A DNA stretch of 64,000 bases. It comes from Streptomyces diastaticus subsp. diastaticus. Lineage in GTDB: Bacteria > Actinomycetota > Actinomycetes > Streptomycetales > Streptomycetaceae. Position numbers and translations under genes: made by a program. The notes under the pieces are model-generated. The model did no database searches and had not been told where the DNA came from. It saw only the letters and a program-made list of their open reading frames with translations. This document shows, piece by piece, positions 1-8,273 of this stretch; the stretch's first letter is position 1, and each line of letters begins with the position of its first letter. The stretch spans positions 930,001 through 994,000 of the forward strand of contig NZ_BLLN01000003.1 in the NCBI RefSeq assembly GCF_011170125.1, given 5' to 3'.

Positions 1-509
1 CCGTCCGCCTGCGCGGTGCCGTCCACCCGGTCGAGGAGATCTGGGCCGAGGGCTCCGTCGCCGCCGTCAGCTCCCGCCGGGAAGCCTTCGGCATGGCGAT
101 GGTCGAGGCGATGCGGTGCGGGGTGCCCGTGGTCGCCGCCGACTGCCCGCACGGGCCGCGTGAGATCCTCACCGACGGTGTCGACGGCCGACTCGTCACC
201 CCCGCAGACCCCGACGCGCTCGCCGACGGACTGCTCCACCTGGTCCGCGACGAGCCGCTCCGGCGCTCCATGGGCGAGGCGGCCCGGGACAGCGCCGCGC
301 GCTACGACCCGGCCGCCGTCGCCGAAAGCTGCTCCGGCCTCTTCACCTCCCTCGTCGGCCGGCACGGGCGCACCGGCGCCGCCGCCCGCCTGCGCGGCTC
401 CGCCCACCGCGCGCGGGGCGCCGTGCTCAGCGCCGCCTTCGCCCTGCGCGACACCGGCCGGGCCCTCGGCCGCACCGCGCGCCCCGCAGCCCCGGGCGGC
501 GCCACATGA
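1..509 (+). CDS. Glycosyltransferase family 4, C-terminal part (5' end outside window)
   Basis: The reading frame is open from the left edge and ends in TGA at 507-509. The visible ~168 residues carry the GT4 nucleotide-sugar signature: an E-x7-E motif in EAFGMAMVEAM followed by GVPVVA and the PREIL/DGVDGRLV loop. These are typical of the C-terminal Rossmann lobe that binds the donor sugar nucleotide in GT-B fold enzymes. The last ~40 residues are Arg/Ala-rich and outside the usual fold. The stop overlaps the start of the next gene (ATGA), so the two are probably translationally coupled. The acceptor cannot be judged from this fragment. The similar pairings I remember in Streptomyces belong to cell-wall glycopolymer or teichoic-acid style clusters, which is inference. 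Confidence 0.85.
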   Translation, partial: VRLRGAVHPVEEIWAEGSVAAVSSRREAFGMAMVEAMRCGVPVVAADCPHGPREILTDGVDGRLVTPADPDALADGLLHLVRDEPLRRSMGEAARDSAARYDPAAVAESCSGLFTSLVGRHGRTGAAARLRGSAHRARGAVLSAAFALRDTGRALGRTARPAAPGGAT

Positions 510-1405
510 CCGCGCTGCTGCCCCGCTCGGCGCCCGGCGGCGGACCCCGCCCGGCCGACGGGCCGCCGCGCGCCGACTGCGTGGCCGACACCGCGGGCGG
601 GCTCACCTTCGACCTGCCCGGCCTCGGTGGCCGGGCCACCGCCGGGGCCGCCCTGCTGCTGCGTCCGCGCGAGCGGGGGACGGGCGCCGTTCCGCTGCCG
701 CTCACCCCGGTCGGCGGTGGCCGGCTGCGCGCCGCCCTGCCCCGGACCGTGCCGCTGCCCGAGGGCCACTGGGACGCCTGGCTCCGGCTGCCGGGCACCG
801 CCGACCGGCGGCTGGCGCCCGGCGCCCACCACCTGGGCCCGCTCACCGCGGCCCGGGCGGCCGACGCGGCGGCGGGCCGGGTCGTCGCCCGGTTGCCGTA
901 CGCCACCCGCGGCGGGCGCCTCAGCCTCCGCAGCTGGCTGCGGGCCCCCCACGCCGAGGCCCTGGAACTGAGCGCGGGCCCCGGTCGGCTCACCGTCACC
1001 GGCCGCCTCTACGGCGCGGCCGTGACCGCGCACGCCTACGGGGAGATACGCGCCGCCGACCATGCCGGACCGGCCTGCCGCGTGCCGGTCGCCCCGGTCC
1101 CCGAACCACCCCACTCCCTCGCCGAGGGCACCGGCTTCACCCTGACCCTGCCCCACACCGACCTCGCCCCCGAGGGCCACCCCCGCGCCTGGGCGGTCTG
1201 GCTCCGCCCGGCGGGTGAGACGGGACCCGAGGCCCGCCTCGCCCGGCTGCTGGGCCCCGGAGGCGTCACCGCGGCCCCCCGGCCCCACCGCGTCTTCACC
1301 CTCCCCGGACCCCGCGGCCCCCTGCGCGCCGCCCCCGTCTACACCCCCACCCACGACCTCACCCTGCGCCTGACCCGGGCCTTCCCGCCCCCGCGACGGG
1401 CGTGA
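506..1405 (+). CDS. Beta-rich partner protein of the upstream glycosyltransferase, 299 aa
   Basis: The ATG overlaps the stop of the GT4 gene by four bases, indicating coupled translation. The protein has no signal peptide or membrane segment. It is built from two or three loosely repeated beta-strand blocks (pattern around LPEGHWDAWLRLPG and again near PRAWAVWLRPAGE, each followed by an R-L-x-x-L unit). A central RLPYATRGGRLSLRSWLR block resembles extra domains attached to actinobacterial teichoic-acid or glycan transferases. I do not recognise a catalytic motif. The best reading is an accessory or carbohydrate-handling module working with the GT4. Function remains unassigned. Confidence 0.7.
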   Translation: MTALLPRSAPGGGPRPADGPPRADCVADTAGGLTFDLPGLGGRATAGAALLLRPRERGTGAVPLPLTPVGGGRLRAALPRTVPLPEGHWDAWLRLPGTADRRLAPGAHHLGPLTAARAADAAAGRVVARLPYATRGGRLSLRSWLRAPHAEALELSAGPGRLTVTGRLYGAAVTAHAYGEIRAADHAGPACRVPVAPVPEPPHSLAEGTGFTLTLPHTDLAPEGHPRAWAVWLRPAGETGPEARLARLLGPGGVTAAPRPHRVFTLPGPRGPLRAAPVYTPTHDLTLRLTRAFPPPRRA

Positions 1406-1512
1406 GGGGTTCCGCCGGTCGTCAGCCGACGACCGGCGAGCCCCCTCCGGGGCCGTTGCGGAGAGCGTTCACCCGGGGAACGACGCGGACACCTCCGGTC
1501 CGCGATCCCTGC

Positions 1513-1518
1513 CAGACT
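1513..1518 (+). promoter_or_regulatory. Candidate -10 of a leaderless promoter (WYL regulator)
   Basis: CAGACT ends 6 nt before the ATG at 1525. There is no Shine-Dalgarno sequence upstream, which fits a leaderless transcript. The -35 is not convincing. Confidence 0.4.
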
Positions 1519-1524
1519 CACGCC

Positions 1525-2664
1525 ATGCCGGCCACCTCCGCGCGTCTCCTGCGCCTCCTCTCCCTGCTCCAGGCCCACCAGGGCTGGACCGGTCCGCGAC
1601 TGGCCGACCGGCTGGGGGTCACCACGCGCACCGTCCGCCGCGACGTCGAACGTCTCCGCGAGCTGGGCTATCCCGTCGACGCCGCGCCCGGCACCACCGG
1701 CGGCTACCGGCTCGGCGCGGGCGCCGAACTCCCCCCGCTGCTCCTCGACGACGACGAGGCGGTCGCCGTCGTGGTCGGGCTGCGGACCGCGACGGGCGGC
1801 GGTGTCGAGGGGCTCGGGGAATCCTCGGTGCGCGCTCTGGCCAAGCTGGAGCAGGTGCTGCCCGGCCGGCTGCGGCGCCGGGTCGGCGCCCTCCACGCGT
1901 ACACCGTCCCGCTGCTGCGCGCACCCGGCGGGCCGGGTGTCGAGCCCGGGGTGCTGACCGAGCTGGCCGCGGTGTGCCGGGACGGCGAGCGGCTGCGGTT
2001 CGCCTACCACGACCACGCGGGCGCCGGGTCCCGGCGCACCGTGGAGCCGCACCGCCTGGTCTGCACCGAGCACCGCTGGTACCTGGTCGCCTGGGACCTG
2101 GACCGGGAAGACTGGCGCACCTTCCGGGCCGACCGGATCACCCCCCGGCCGCCGCACGGACCGCGCTTCACCCCGCGCGAGGGCCCGGCGGAGGATCTGG
2201 CGGCGTACGTCTCCGAGGGGCTGTCCACGCGGGTCTACCCCGACCGGGTGGTGCTGCGCCTGCTGGTGCCGGTGGAGGAGGCGGCACGGCGGGTCTCCCC
2301 GTCGGACGGCACGCTGACGGCGGAGAGCGGGCGGAGCTGCCTGCTGACCGCGGGCGCCACCGGCCTCGACGTCCTGGTGATCCACATCCTGCTGCTGGGC
2401 CTGGAGTTCGAGGTGGTCGAGGGGCCCGGAGTCGAGGAGCGCCTGCGGGCCGCCCACGGTCTGCTCGGCCGGGCGCTGGAGCGCGGCGGACGGATCGGAG
2501 AGGAGAGCGCGGCAGCCTTCCCGGAACGGGAATGGCGGCGGTCCGTGAATTCCCCGTCCGCGGCGTCGTCGGCCTGCGCGGCAGGTGTGCCGGAGGGGGG
2601 AATGAGAGGTGGGCCGGGCATCGGAATGGGGAATTCCAAGCGGCAGGCGAATAACCCTCCGTAA
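1525..2664 (+). CDS. YafY-family HTH/WYL-domain transcriptional regulator
   Basis: The N-terminal winged helix-turn-helix (about residues 3-60, LADRLGVTTRTVRRDVERLRELG) is followed by a WYL domain with HRWYLVAWDLDREDWRTFR near residues 180-200 and the conserved RxDRI. Proteins of this family are DNA-binding regulators whose WYL domain senses ligands or nucleic acids, often after DNA damage or phage attack. ATG 1525 was chosen because the HTH begins directly after it and a -10-like element sits 6 nt upstream. At 379 residues it is about 55 longer than usual. The extra tail (after LERGG) is low-complexity, so the ancestral stop may have been lost. Targets are unknown. Confidence 0.9.
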   Translation: MPATSARLLRLLSLLQAHQGWTGPRLADRLGVTTRTVRRDVERLRELGYPVDAAPGTTGGYRLGAGAELPPLLLDDDEAVAVVVGLRTATGGGVEGLGESSVRALAKLEQVLPGRLRRRVGALHAYTVPLLRAPGGPGVEPGVLTELAAVCRDGERLRFAYHDHAGAGSRRTVEPHRLVCTEHRWYLVAWDLDREDWRTFRADRITPRPPHGPRFTPREGPAEDLAAYVSEGLSTRVYPDRVVLRLLVPVEEAARRVSPSDGTLTAESGRSCLLTAGATGLDVLVIHILLLGLEFEVVEGPGVEERLRAAHGLLGRALERGGRIGEESAAAFPEREWRRSVNSPSAASSACAAGVPEGGMRGGPGIGMGNSKRQANNPP

Positions 2665-2777
2665 ACCGGCGCGAGAAGAAAGTCGGGCGAGGAACGGCCG
2701 TACGGGTGAACGAGTTCCCCGCGAACGCGTGTCGCGGTCCTGTGACAGAAGCGTGACCCCCGGGGAACCGAAGGGGC

Positions 2778-2783
2778 TACCGT
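2778..2783 (+). promoter_or_regulatory. Candidate -10 of a leaderless promoter (I78 inhibitor)
   Basis: TACCGT (TANNNT) is followed by 6 nt and then the ATG at 2790. No ribosome-binding site is present between them. Confidence 0.5.
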
Positions 2784-2789
2784 GGCGCC

Positions 2790-3005
2790 ATGGCTTCTCT
2801 CCCGACCCCGCCCCCCGAACCCCAGGACGACCCCGCCGCCTACGTCGGCCTGACCGCCGAGGAGGCCGAACGGCAGGCCGGGGAACGCGGCTGGAGCACC
2901 GTGCGGAGGCTTCAGCCCGGCGCCATGATCACCATGGAGTTCCTCGCCGGCCGGATCAACTTCGAGGTCGCCGACGGCCGCGTCACCCGCGGCTGGAAGG
3001 GCTGA
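2790..3005 (+). CDS. I78-family peptidase inhibitor, 71 aa
   Basis: A small acidic protein with the I78 inhibitor layout: an N-terminal helix (AAYVGLTAEEAERQAGERGW), the reactive-site loop region VRRLQPGAMITMEF, and two closing strands (GRINFEVADGRVTRGWKG). Family members are elastase/chymotrypsin-type inhibitors of the potato-inhibitor-I fold. There is no signal peptide, so it presumably acts inside the cell or leaves by another route. It is monocistronic, with a probable leaderless start. It lies in the same 12-kb stretch as two secreted streptogrisins, but nothing in the sequence links it to them. Confidence 0.85.
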   Translation: MASLPTPPPEPQDDPAAYVGLTAEEAERQAGERGWSTVRRLQPGAMITMEFLAGRINFEVADGRVTRGWKG

Positions 3006-3091
3006 CGCCCGCGACGAGCGGTCCGGCGACGGGCCCGGCCCTCGTCCCGTGCGGGGGCCGGGCCCGTCGCGGTCCCTGGAGGCGTGGCCGC

Positions 3092-4138
3092 TCAGCCGCC
3101 CGCGACCGGCCGTGGCGACGGTCCGCCGCGCTGGCCCCGCTCGCCCGAGTGCGGCGGGCGGCGAGTGACCGAGGGCTGCGCCGTCCGCTCGGCCCGGCCC
3201 GTGTGCGGGCGCTGCGCCGGATGCGGCCGGCCGCCGGCCGGGCGTACCTGCACCGACGGCTCCGCCACCAGCCGCTCGGCCGGGGCGGAGGGCACCGGGG
3301 GCGGGGGCGGTGTGGTCTGCGCGGGTGCGCCCGCCACCGGCACCGCCCCACCCGGACGGGGCATGGGCAGCCGGTCGCCCCACCGGGCCCAGAGCAGGTC
3401 GCGGGCGCCCAGGACGCGGGCCTCCGCCCTGTTGATCAGCGGCTCGAACCAGGGCAGCGCGAGCAGGATCAGCAGCCCCGCCGCCCAGCCCAGCAGCACG
3501 TCGCTCAGCCAGTGCGTACCGAGGTAGACCGTGGTCAGGCCGACACCGAGGGAGACCACCGCGGACAGCGTCGACAGGTGGCGCCTGGCCCGGGGCGTGG
3601 CGGCCAGGTAGGCGAGGATGCCCCAGGTCACCACGGCGTTGGCGGTGTGGCCGGAGGGGAATATGTCCCCGCCCTGCCACATCTCGTTGGCCCCGATCTC
3701 GGTGGCGTAGTGCGGGCCGAGGCGGCCCATGCCGATCTTGGCGGCGCCCACCGTGACGTTCAGCAGCAGCAGCGAGGCGCCGAGCGCCAGCAGCGGCCGC
3801 AGCGTGTGCTGCCGCCAGGAGCGCCAGCCCAGCCAGGCCGCGACCATCACCGCGGTCGGGCCGCGCTGCCCGAGCACCACGTAGTAGTCGAGGTACGGGT
3901 GGATCTCGGGCCACTGCTGGTAGGGCCGGAAGAACATGAGCTGCCAGTCGAGCCGGACCAGCCAGCTCGTGGTGACCACGGCCACGACGATGGTGGCGTA
4001 GAACGCCAGCGTCGCGCCGAACAGCGCGATCCTGTGCCGGCTCATGCGCGGCACATGGAGCTGCTCCGGCCGCTGCTGCTCACGGTCCAGCCGGGCGAAC
4101 AGCCGGTCCAGACGGGTGAGGTTCGGTTCGGTACCCAC
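3092..4138 (-). CDS. PAP2-family membrane phosphatase
   Basis: 348 aa with about six membrane segments between residues 35 and 235. The three phosphatase motifs are visible: KIGMGRLGPH (degenerate KxxxxxxRP), PSGH inside GGDIFPSGHTAN, and the third motif around VYLGTHWLSDVLLGW, whose histidine attacks the phosphate. PAP2 enzymes dephosphorylate lipid phosphates such as phosphatidic acid or undecaprenyl pyrophosphate on the outer membrane face. The last ~110 residues are a Pro/Arg-rich cytoplasmic tail. Start GTG 4138 was chosen; a TAACGT element lies 8 nt upstream, consistent with a leaderless or near-leaderless start. The substrate cannot be decided from sequence. Confidence 0.88.
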   Translation of the reverse strand: MGTEPNLTRLDRLFARLDREQQRPEQLHVPRMSRHRIALFGATLAFYATIVVAVVTTSWLVRLDWQLMFFRPYQQWPEIHPYLDYYVVLGQRGPTAVMVAAWLGWRSWRQHTLRPLLALGASLLLLNVTVGAAKIGMGRLGPHYATEIGANEMWQGGDIFPSGHTANAVVTWGILAYLAATPRARRHLSTLSAVVSLGVGLTTVYLGTHWLSDVLLGWAAGLLILLALPWFEPLINRAEARVLGARDLLWARWGDRLPMPRPGGAVPVAGAPAQTTPPPPPVPSAPAERLVAEPSVQVRPAGGRPHPAQRPHTGRAERTAQPSVTRRPPHSGERGQRGGPSPRPVAGG

Positions 4139-4390
4139 TCAATCGACGTTACAGGGAGTGAGTGGCCGACTCGCTCCCATCTTCGGCTTTGTGATGACCA
4201 TGTGATGTGGCGCAGCTCTCAGTGCGTTCTTTATTCCGGCATTACAGGGGTGGCGGCGAGAGGCATTGCGGACGGCTTCGCGGTAATGGCCCGGCCGGTA
4301 ATTCTTCCACTTTTCCATTCTTTCTCCGAAGGGAGTCCGGATACGTTCCGGACGCCGCCCGGCCGGCGCCGGAGGGCTCGGCGGCGCAGG

Positions 4391-5557
4391 TCAGGGCGGC
4401 CCCGAACCGTTCAGCCAGAGGCCCGCGTACCCGGCCGACAGCAGACCGGCACCCGCCAGCAGCAGCCCCCGGCGGGCCGCGCTCCAGCGGGCCAGGGCCA
4501 CCGCGAGCGGCAGGAGCAGCGGGAAGGCCGGCAGCAGCAGGCGTGGCTTGGAGCCGAAGTACCCGGAGGCGCAGACCGCCAGCGCCACCACGGTCCCCGC
4601 GTAGACCAGCAGGACCACCGGCTGCCGCTGCCGCACGCACCGCACGCAGAGCCAGGCCAGAAGCGCCAGGACCGCCGTCAGCCCCAGGCCGCCCCAGAAC
4701 CCCGGGCCGGCCAGCAGGGAGCCGATGAAGCGGGCGAAGGCCAGCCCGCCGTCGAAGCCGTTGCCCCAGCCCTCCTGCACCCGGAGGTAGCCGAGGAGCG
4801 GGTCCCCGGCCCGCAGCCCCGCCCAGACCACGTACGCGCCCGCGCCGAGCGGGGACAGCAGCGCGCCGGCCGCCATCGCCGGGGTCAGCCGCCGCTCGCG
4901 GCGCGCCGTGAGGGCCACGCCCACCAGGACCGCCGCCGTCACCGCCATCCCGACCGGCCGGGTCAGCCCGGCCAGCGAGGCGAGCAGTCCCGCCGCGACC
5001 CACCGCTCCCGCAGCAACGCGTACAGCGCCCACGCGGCCAGCGCGGTGAACAGCGACTCGCTGTACGCCATCGACTGCACGATCCCGACCGGGAGCACCG
5101 CCCACAGGGCCACGGCCGTCACCCCGGCCGCGCCCCCGTACAGCCGCTCGGCGACGGCGAAGACGCCCCAGGCCGCCGCGAGGGAGGCGACGGCGCTCAC
5201 CACCAGCCCCACGTCCGGCGCCGCCAGCGGCGTCAGCCACGACCCCAGCCGCTCCAGCCACGGCAGCAGCGGGAAGAAGGCCAGGTTCGAGTGGACGGCG
5301 CCGTCGGGCAGGACCACCTCCCAGCCGTACCCCTGCTCGGCGACCCGCGCGTACCAGAGCGAGTCCCAGCGGCGGGAGAGCAGCCGGTGGGCGTCGTTGC
5401 CCGCGAGGGAGCTCCACAGGGCGAGGACGGCCAGCCCGGTCACCCGCACCGCCGCGTACACCGCGAGGGCCGGTCCGGCGCGGCGCAGGCCCGGCGGGCC
5501 GGGCGGCGCCGGTGCCCGAGGTGCGCAGAGAGGGCGGATTTGATCAGAAGCGGTCAC
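4391..5557 (-). CDS. PIG-V-like integral membrane mannosyltransferase
   Basis: 388 aa from GTG 5557 with roughly ten hydrophobic helices. The first extracytoplasmic loop carries RRWDSLWYARVAEQGYGW, the W-D-x-x-x-Y signature of GT-C type PIG-V/mannosyltransferase relatives. FFPLLPWLERL and YSESLF follow as in the family. These enzymes use polyprenyl-phosphate sugars to glycosylate lipids or proteins outside the membrane. GTG 5557 is preferred over upstream codons because a GATAAT element ends 6 nt before it and the extra N-terminal residues are Arg/Pro junk. It is convergent to nothing and stands alone. Substrate specificity is inference only. Confidence 0.8.
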   Translation of the reverse strand: MTASDQIRPLCAPRAPAPPGPPGLRRAGPALAVYAAVRVTGLAVLALWSSLAGNDAHRLLSRRWDSLWYARVAEQGYGWEVVLPDGAVHSNLAFFPLLPWLERLGSWLTPLAAPDVGLVVSAVASLAAAWGVFAVAERLYGGAAGVTAVALWAVLPVGIVQSMAYSESLFTALAAWALYALLRERWVAAGLLASLAGLTRPVGMAVTAAVLVGVALTARRERRLTPAMAAGALLSPLGAGAYVVWAGLRAGDPLLGYLRVQEGWGNGFDGGLAFARFIGSLLAGPGFWGGLGLTAVLALLAWLCVRCVRQRQPVVLLVYAGTVVALAVCASGYFGSKPRLLLPAFPLLLPLAVALARWSAARRGLLLAGAGLLSAGYAGLWLNGSGPP

Positions 5558-5563
5558 CGGGCG

Positions 5564-5569
5564 ATTATC
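5564..5569 (-). promoter_or_regulatory. Candidate -10 of a leaderless promoter (PIG-V-like gene)
   Basis: GATAAT on the minus strand lies 6 nt before GTG 5557. It is part of a locally AT-richer island between divergent genes. Confidence 0.45.
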
Positions 5570-5787
5570 CGTACGGAGACCGAGCCGCTGGGGGTGGGGC
5601 CTGTGAGCGCGTGCGCGGCGCACGTGGCGTACACCACATTCCGAGGTCGCAACGGTGGGAGCCGGGCCACCCTGTGGCGAGGCGCACTCACGTACGCTGT
5701 CGGCTCACTCGTTCGTCGTCGTGGCCCGGGCCGGGAGCCCGCATCCCGCCGAAGTGAGGCGCGCGAGGCTCACTGGGAGGTACGTGC

Positions 5788-7527
5788 ATGACCGGGACGC
5801 CCCACGCTGCCCAGCCGGAGGGCTCCGAGGCCCCGGCCCGCCGCTGGATGATCCTCGTCGTGCTCTGCGCCAGCCTGCTGCTGGTCGCCGTGGACGCCAC
5901 CGTGCTCCACGTGGCCATCCCCGCGGTCAGCGAGGACCTGCGCCCCGGCCAGGTCCAGCTGCTCTGGATCGTCGACAGCTACCCGCTGGTCTGCGCCTCG
6001 CTGCTGATCCTCTTCGGCACCCTCGGCGACCGGGTCGGCCGCCGCCGCATCCTCCTGCTCGGCTACGCCCTCTTCGGCATCGCCTCCGCGCTCGCCGCCG
6101 CCGCCGAGTCGGCCCAGCTCCTCATCGCGGCCCGGGCGCTGCTCGGTGTCGGCGGCGCCATGATCATGCCCGCCACCCTGTCGATCCTGCGCCAGGTCTT
6201 CCCCGACCGGCGTGAGCGGGCCCTGGCCATCGGGGTGTGGAGCGCGGTGGCCGGTATCGGCGCGGCCGGCGGCCCGCTCATCGGCGGCTTCCTGCTGGAG
6301 CACTTCTGGTGGGGCTCGGTCTTCCTCATCAACATCCCGCTGATGCTCGTCTCGTTGCCCGTCGGCCGGTGGCTGCTGCCCGAGTCGACCGGCGACGGCC
6401 AGGGCCCCTGGGACGCCGTCGGCGCCCTGCTGGCCGCCTCGGGGCTCTTCGGCCTCGTCCTCGGCGTCAAGCAGGCGGGCAGCGGCGAGGTCTCCGTCCT
6501 CGGCACCCTCGTCCCGCTGGTCGCCGGCGCCGTCCTGCTGGTCGTCTTCGTCCGGCGGCAGCGGGGCCGCGAACACCCGCTGGTCGACCTCGCGCTCTTC
6601 GCCCGGCCCGCCTTCGGCACCTCGGTGGGGTGCATCGTCCTCGCCATGCTCGCCCTGGTCGGCCTGGAACTGATCGCCGCCCAGTACCTCCAGCTCGTCC
6701 TCGGCCTCTCCCCGCTGGAGACCGGCCTGCGGCTGCTGCCGCTGACCTTCGCGGCGATGGCGGCCGGGCTCGCGGGCTCCCGGCTGCTCGCCCGGTTCGG
6801 GCCGCGCGCCATGGTCGGCACCGGGTTCACGCTCACCGCCGTCGCCGTCCTCGTCCTCACCGGCATGGGCGACCACGACAACCCGCCCCTGCTGATCGGC
6901 GGCTTCGTCCTGCTGGGCCTCGGCCTCCAGACGACCCTCTTCAGCTCGTACGAGTCGATGCTCAGCGAGGCACCGAAGGAGGAGGCAGGCGGGGCCGCCG
7001 CGATCGGCGAGACCTCCTACCAGCTCGGTGGGGGGATCGGCATAGCCCTGCTCGGCAGCGTCATGAACGCCGCCTACGGCCCGGGCCTGCGGCACGTGCC
7101 CGGTGTCCCGGAGACCGCCGCGGCCGACGCCCGCCACTCGCTGGGCGAGGCGTACGACGTGGCGCGGGAACTCGGCGGGCCGGCGGGGGCGGCGCTGCGG
7201 ACCGCCGCCAAGGGCGCCTTCGTGCACGGGCTGCACGTCACCCTGGTGGTCAGCGCCGGCCTGCTGCTGGTCGGCGCGGTGGCCGCGCTGCGGCTGCCCA
7301 GGTCGATGGACCCCGCTCCGGCGGGACCCGGTGCCCCGGACCCCGGCGCGCCCGGTGGTTCCACGCGCCCGGCGCCCGGCTCCGGCGGACACGGGACTCC
7401 CGGCGGCTCACCGCGCACGACCGCGCCCCGGCCGCGCTCGGGGCGGGATTCCGGCCGGGCCGCGCCCGGCGGGGAGCGGGGCGCCGCCGACGGACGGAAC
7501 GCGCGGGACTCCGCGCTGCGCCGATGA
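5788..7527 (+). CDS. DHA2-family (14-TM) MFS drug:proton antiporter
   Basis: The first ~505 residues form 14 membrane segments. MFS motif A is GDRVGRRRILLLG after TM2, the helix-1 signature is VDATVLHVAIP, and the antiporter motif C is AAGGPLIGGFLLE in TM5. Proteins of this group export antibiotics, dyes or small metabolites. GGAGG at 5775-5779 stands 8 nt before the ATG. The C-terminal ~70 residues are a Pro/Gly/Arg low-complexity cytoplasmic tail that the family does not need. No adjacent repressor is present, so the substrate is unknown. Confidence 0.92.
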   Translation: MTGTPHAAQPEGSEAPARRWMILVVLCASLLLVAVDATVLHVAIPAVSEDLRPGQVQLLWIVDSYPLVCASLLILFGTLGDRVGRRRILLLGYALFGIASALAAAAESAQLLIAARALLGVGGAMIMPATLSILRQVFPDRRERALAIGVWSAVAGIGAAGGPLIGGFLLEHFWWGSVFLINIPLMLVSLPVGRWLLPESTGDGQGPWDAVGALLAASGLFGLVLGVKQAGSGEVSVLGTLVPLVAGAVLLVVFVRRQRGREHPLVDLALFARPAFGTSVGCIVLAMLALVGLELIAAQYLQLVLGLSPLETGLRLLPLTFAAMAAGLAGSRLLARFGPRAMVGTGFTLTAVAVLVLTGMGDHDNPPLLIGGFVLLGLGLQTTLFSSYESMLSEAPKEEAGGAAAIGETSYQLGGGIGIALLGSVMNAAYGPGLRHVPGVPETAAADARHSLGEAYDVARELGGPAGAALRTAAKGAFVHGLHVTLVVSAGLLLVGAVAALRLPRSMDPAPAGPGAPDPGAPGGSTRPAPGSGGHGTPGGSPRTTAPRPRSGRDSGRAAPGGERGAADGRNARDSALRR

Positions 7528-7537
7528 GCGGGGACGG

Positions 7538-7981
7538 TCAGCTCTGGTTGAAGAAGCCGTTGTCCGTGCGGTGGGCGGTGCCGCCGTCGACGATCTGGGT
7601 GTCCGGCGGCGAGAGCAGGAAGACCCGGGTGGCGATCCGCTCGATGGAGCCGCGCAGACCGAAGATGAGCCCGGCCGCGAAGTCCACGACGCGCTTGGCG
7701 TCGCCGGGTTCCATGGCGGTCAGGTTGATGATGACGGGTACGCCGTCCCGGAACAGCTCGCCGATCCGCCGGGCGTCCCGGAAGCTCTCCGGCGTGACCG
7801 TGCCGATCCGGCGGCCCTGTTCGTGGGCGGACTCCGAGGCGACCTGGACCCGCGGGTCCGTCACCCAGGCGTCGCCGGGCTCCGGGCCCTCGGCAGCCTC
7901 GTCGGCATAGCCGTCGTAGTAGCGCTCGTCGTTGTCGTCGACGAGGCCAAGCCAGGCACTCGCCTTGCGCACCGATCCCAT
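7538..7981 (-). CDS. sflA: SepF-like cell-division protein (SflA/SflB type)
   Basis: 147 aa containing the SepF domain (from about residue 60): [21 protein letters not shown], then [27 protein letters not shown] and the closing [12 protein letters not shown]. SepF anchors FtsZ to the membrane. Streptomyces has extra SepF-like paralogues (SflA, SflB) that influence branching and septum placement. This copy is not beside ftsZ and lies in the dnaE2/lipase neighbourhood, which from memory matches SflA (SCO1749); the symbol rests on that context. The strong GAGGAGG ribosome site is 5 nt before the ATG at 7981. The N-terminal amphipathic helix is short ([13 protein letters not shown]). Confidence 0.85.
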   Translation of the reverse strand: MGSVRKASAWLGLVDDNDERYYDGYADEAAEGPEPGDAWVTDPRVQVASESAHEQGRRIGTVTPESFRDARRIGELFRDGVPVIINLTAMEPGDAKRVVDFAAGLIFGLRGSIERIATRVFLLSPPDTQIVDGGTAHRTDNGFFNQS

Positions 7982-8273
7982 GGACGCCTCCTCTCGCAGC
8001 GGTTTCCCTGTTTTCCGCTCCCCTATCGTCGTCCATCATGCTGACAACGCGCCAAGGGGATAGGCGGCGCGCGGGGCTTTCGTGACGGTACTGGTGCACG
8101 CTATGACCGCATTCCCCAACGGCCTTGCGGTATCACTGTGCTGACAGCGAGTGAAAATACGACGATCGGCGCGCGTCGCGCCGTCCGGGTGACGGACCGC
8201 GGCGACCGGGTGACGTAGCGGGGGTGTGTGGCCTCCGCCGCCGTGCGCCGGCGTCCTCGGGGGAAGGCAGCGG

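Noticed and set aside
2609-5791. Very long plus-strand open frame (over 1000 codons) opposite PAP2 and PIG-V genes
   Set aside because: Product is Arg/Pro/Gln repeats without motifs; it is the antisense shadow of GC-rich genes, and the opposite strand encodes recognisable families.
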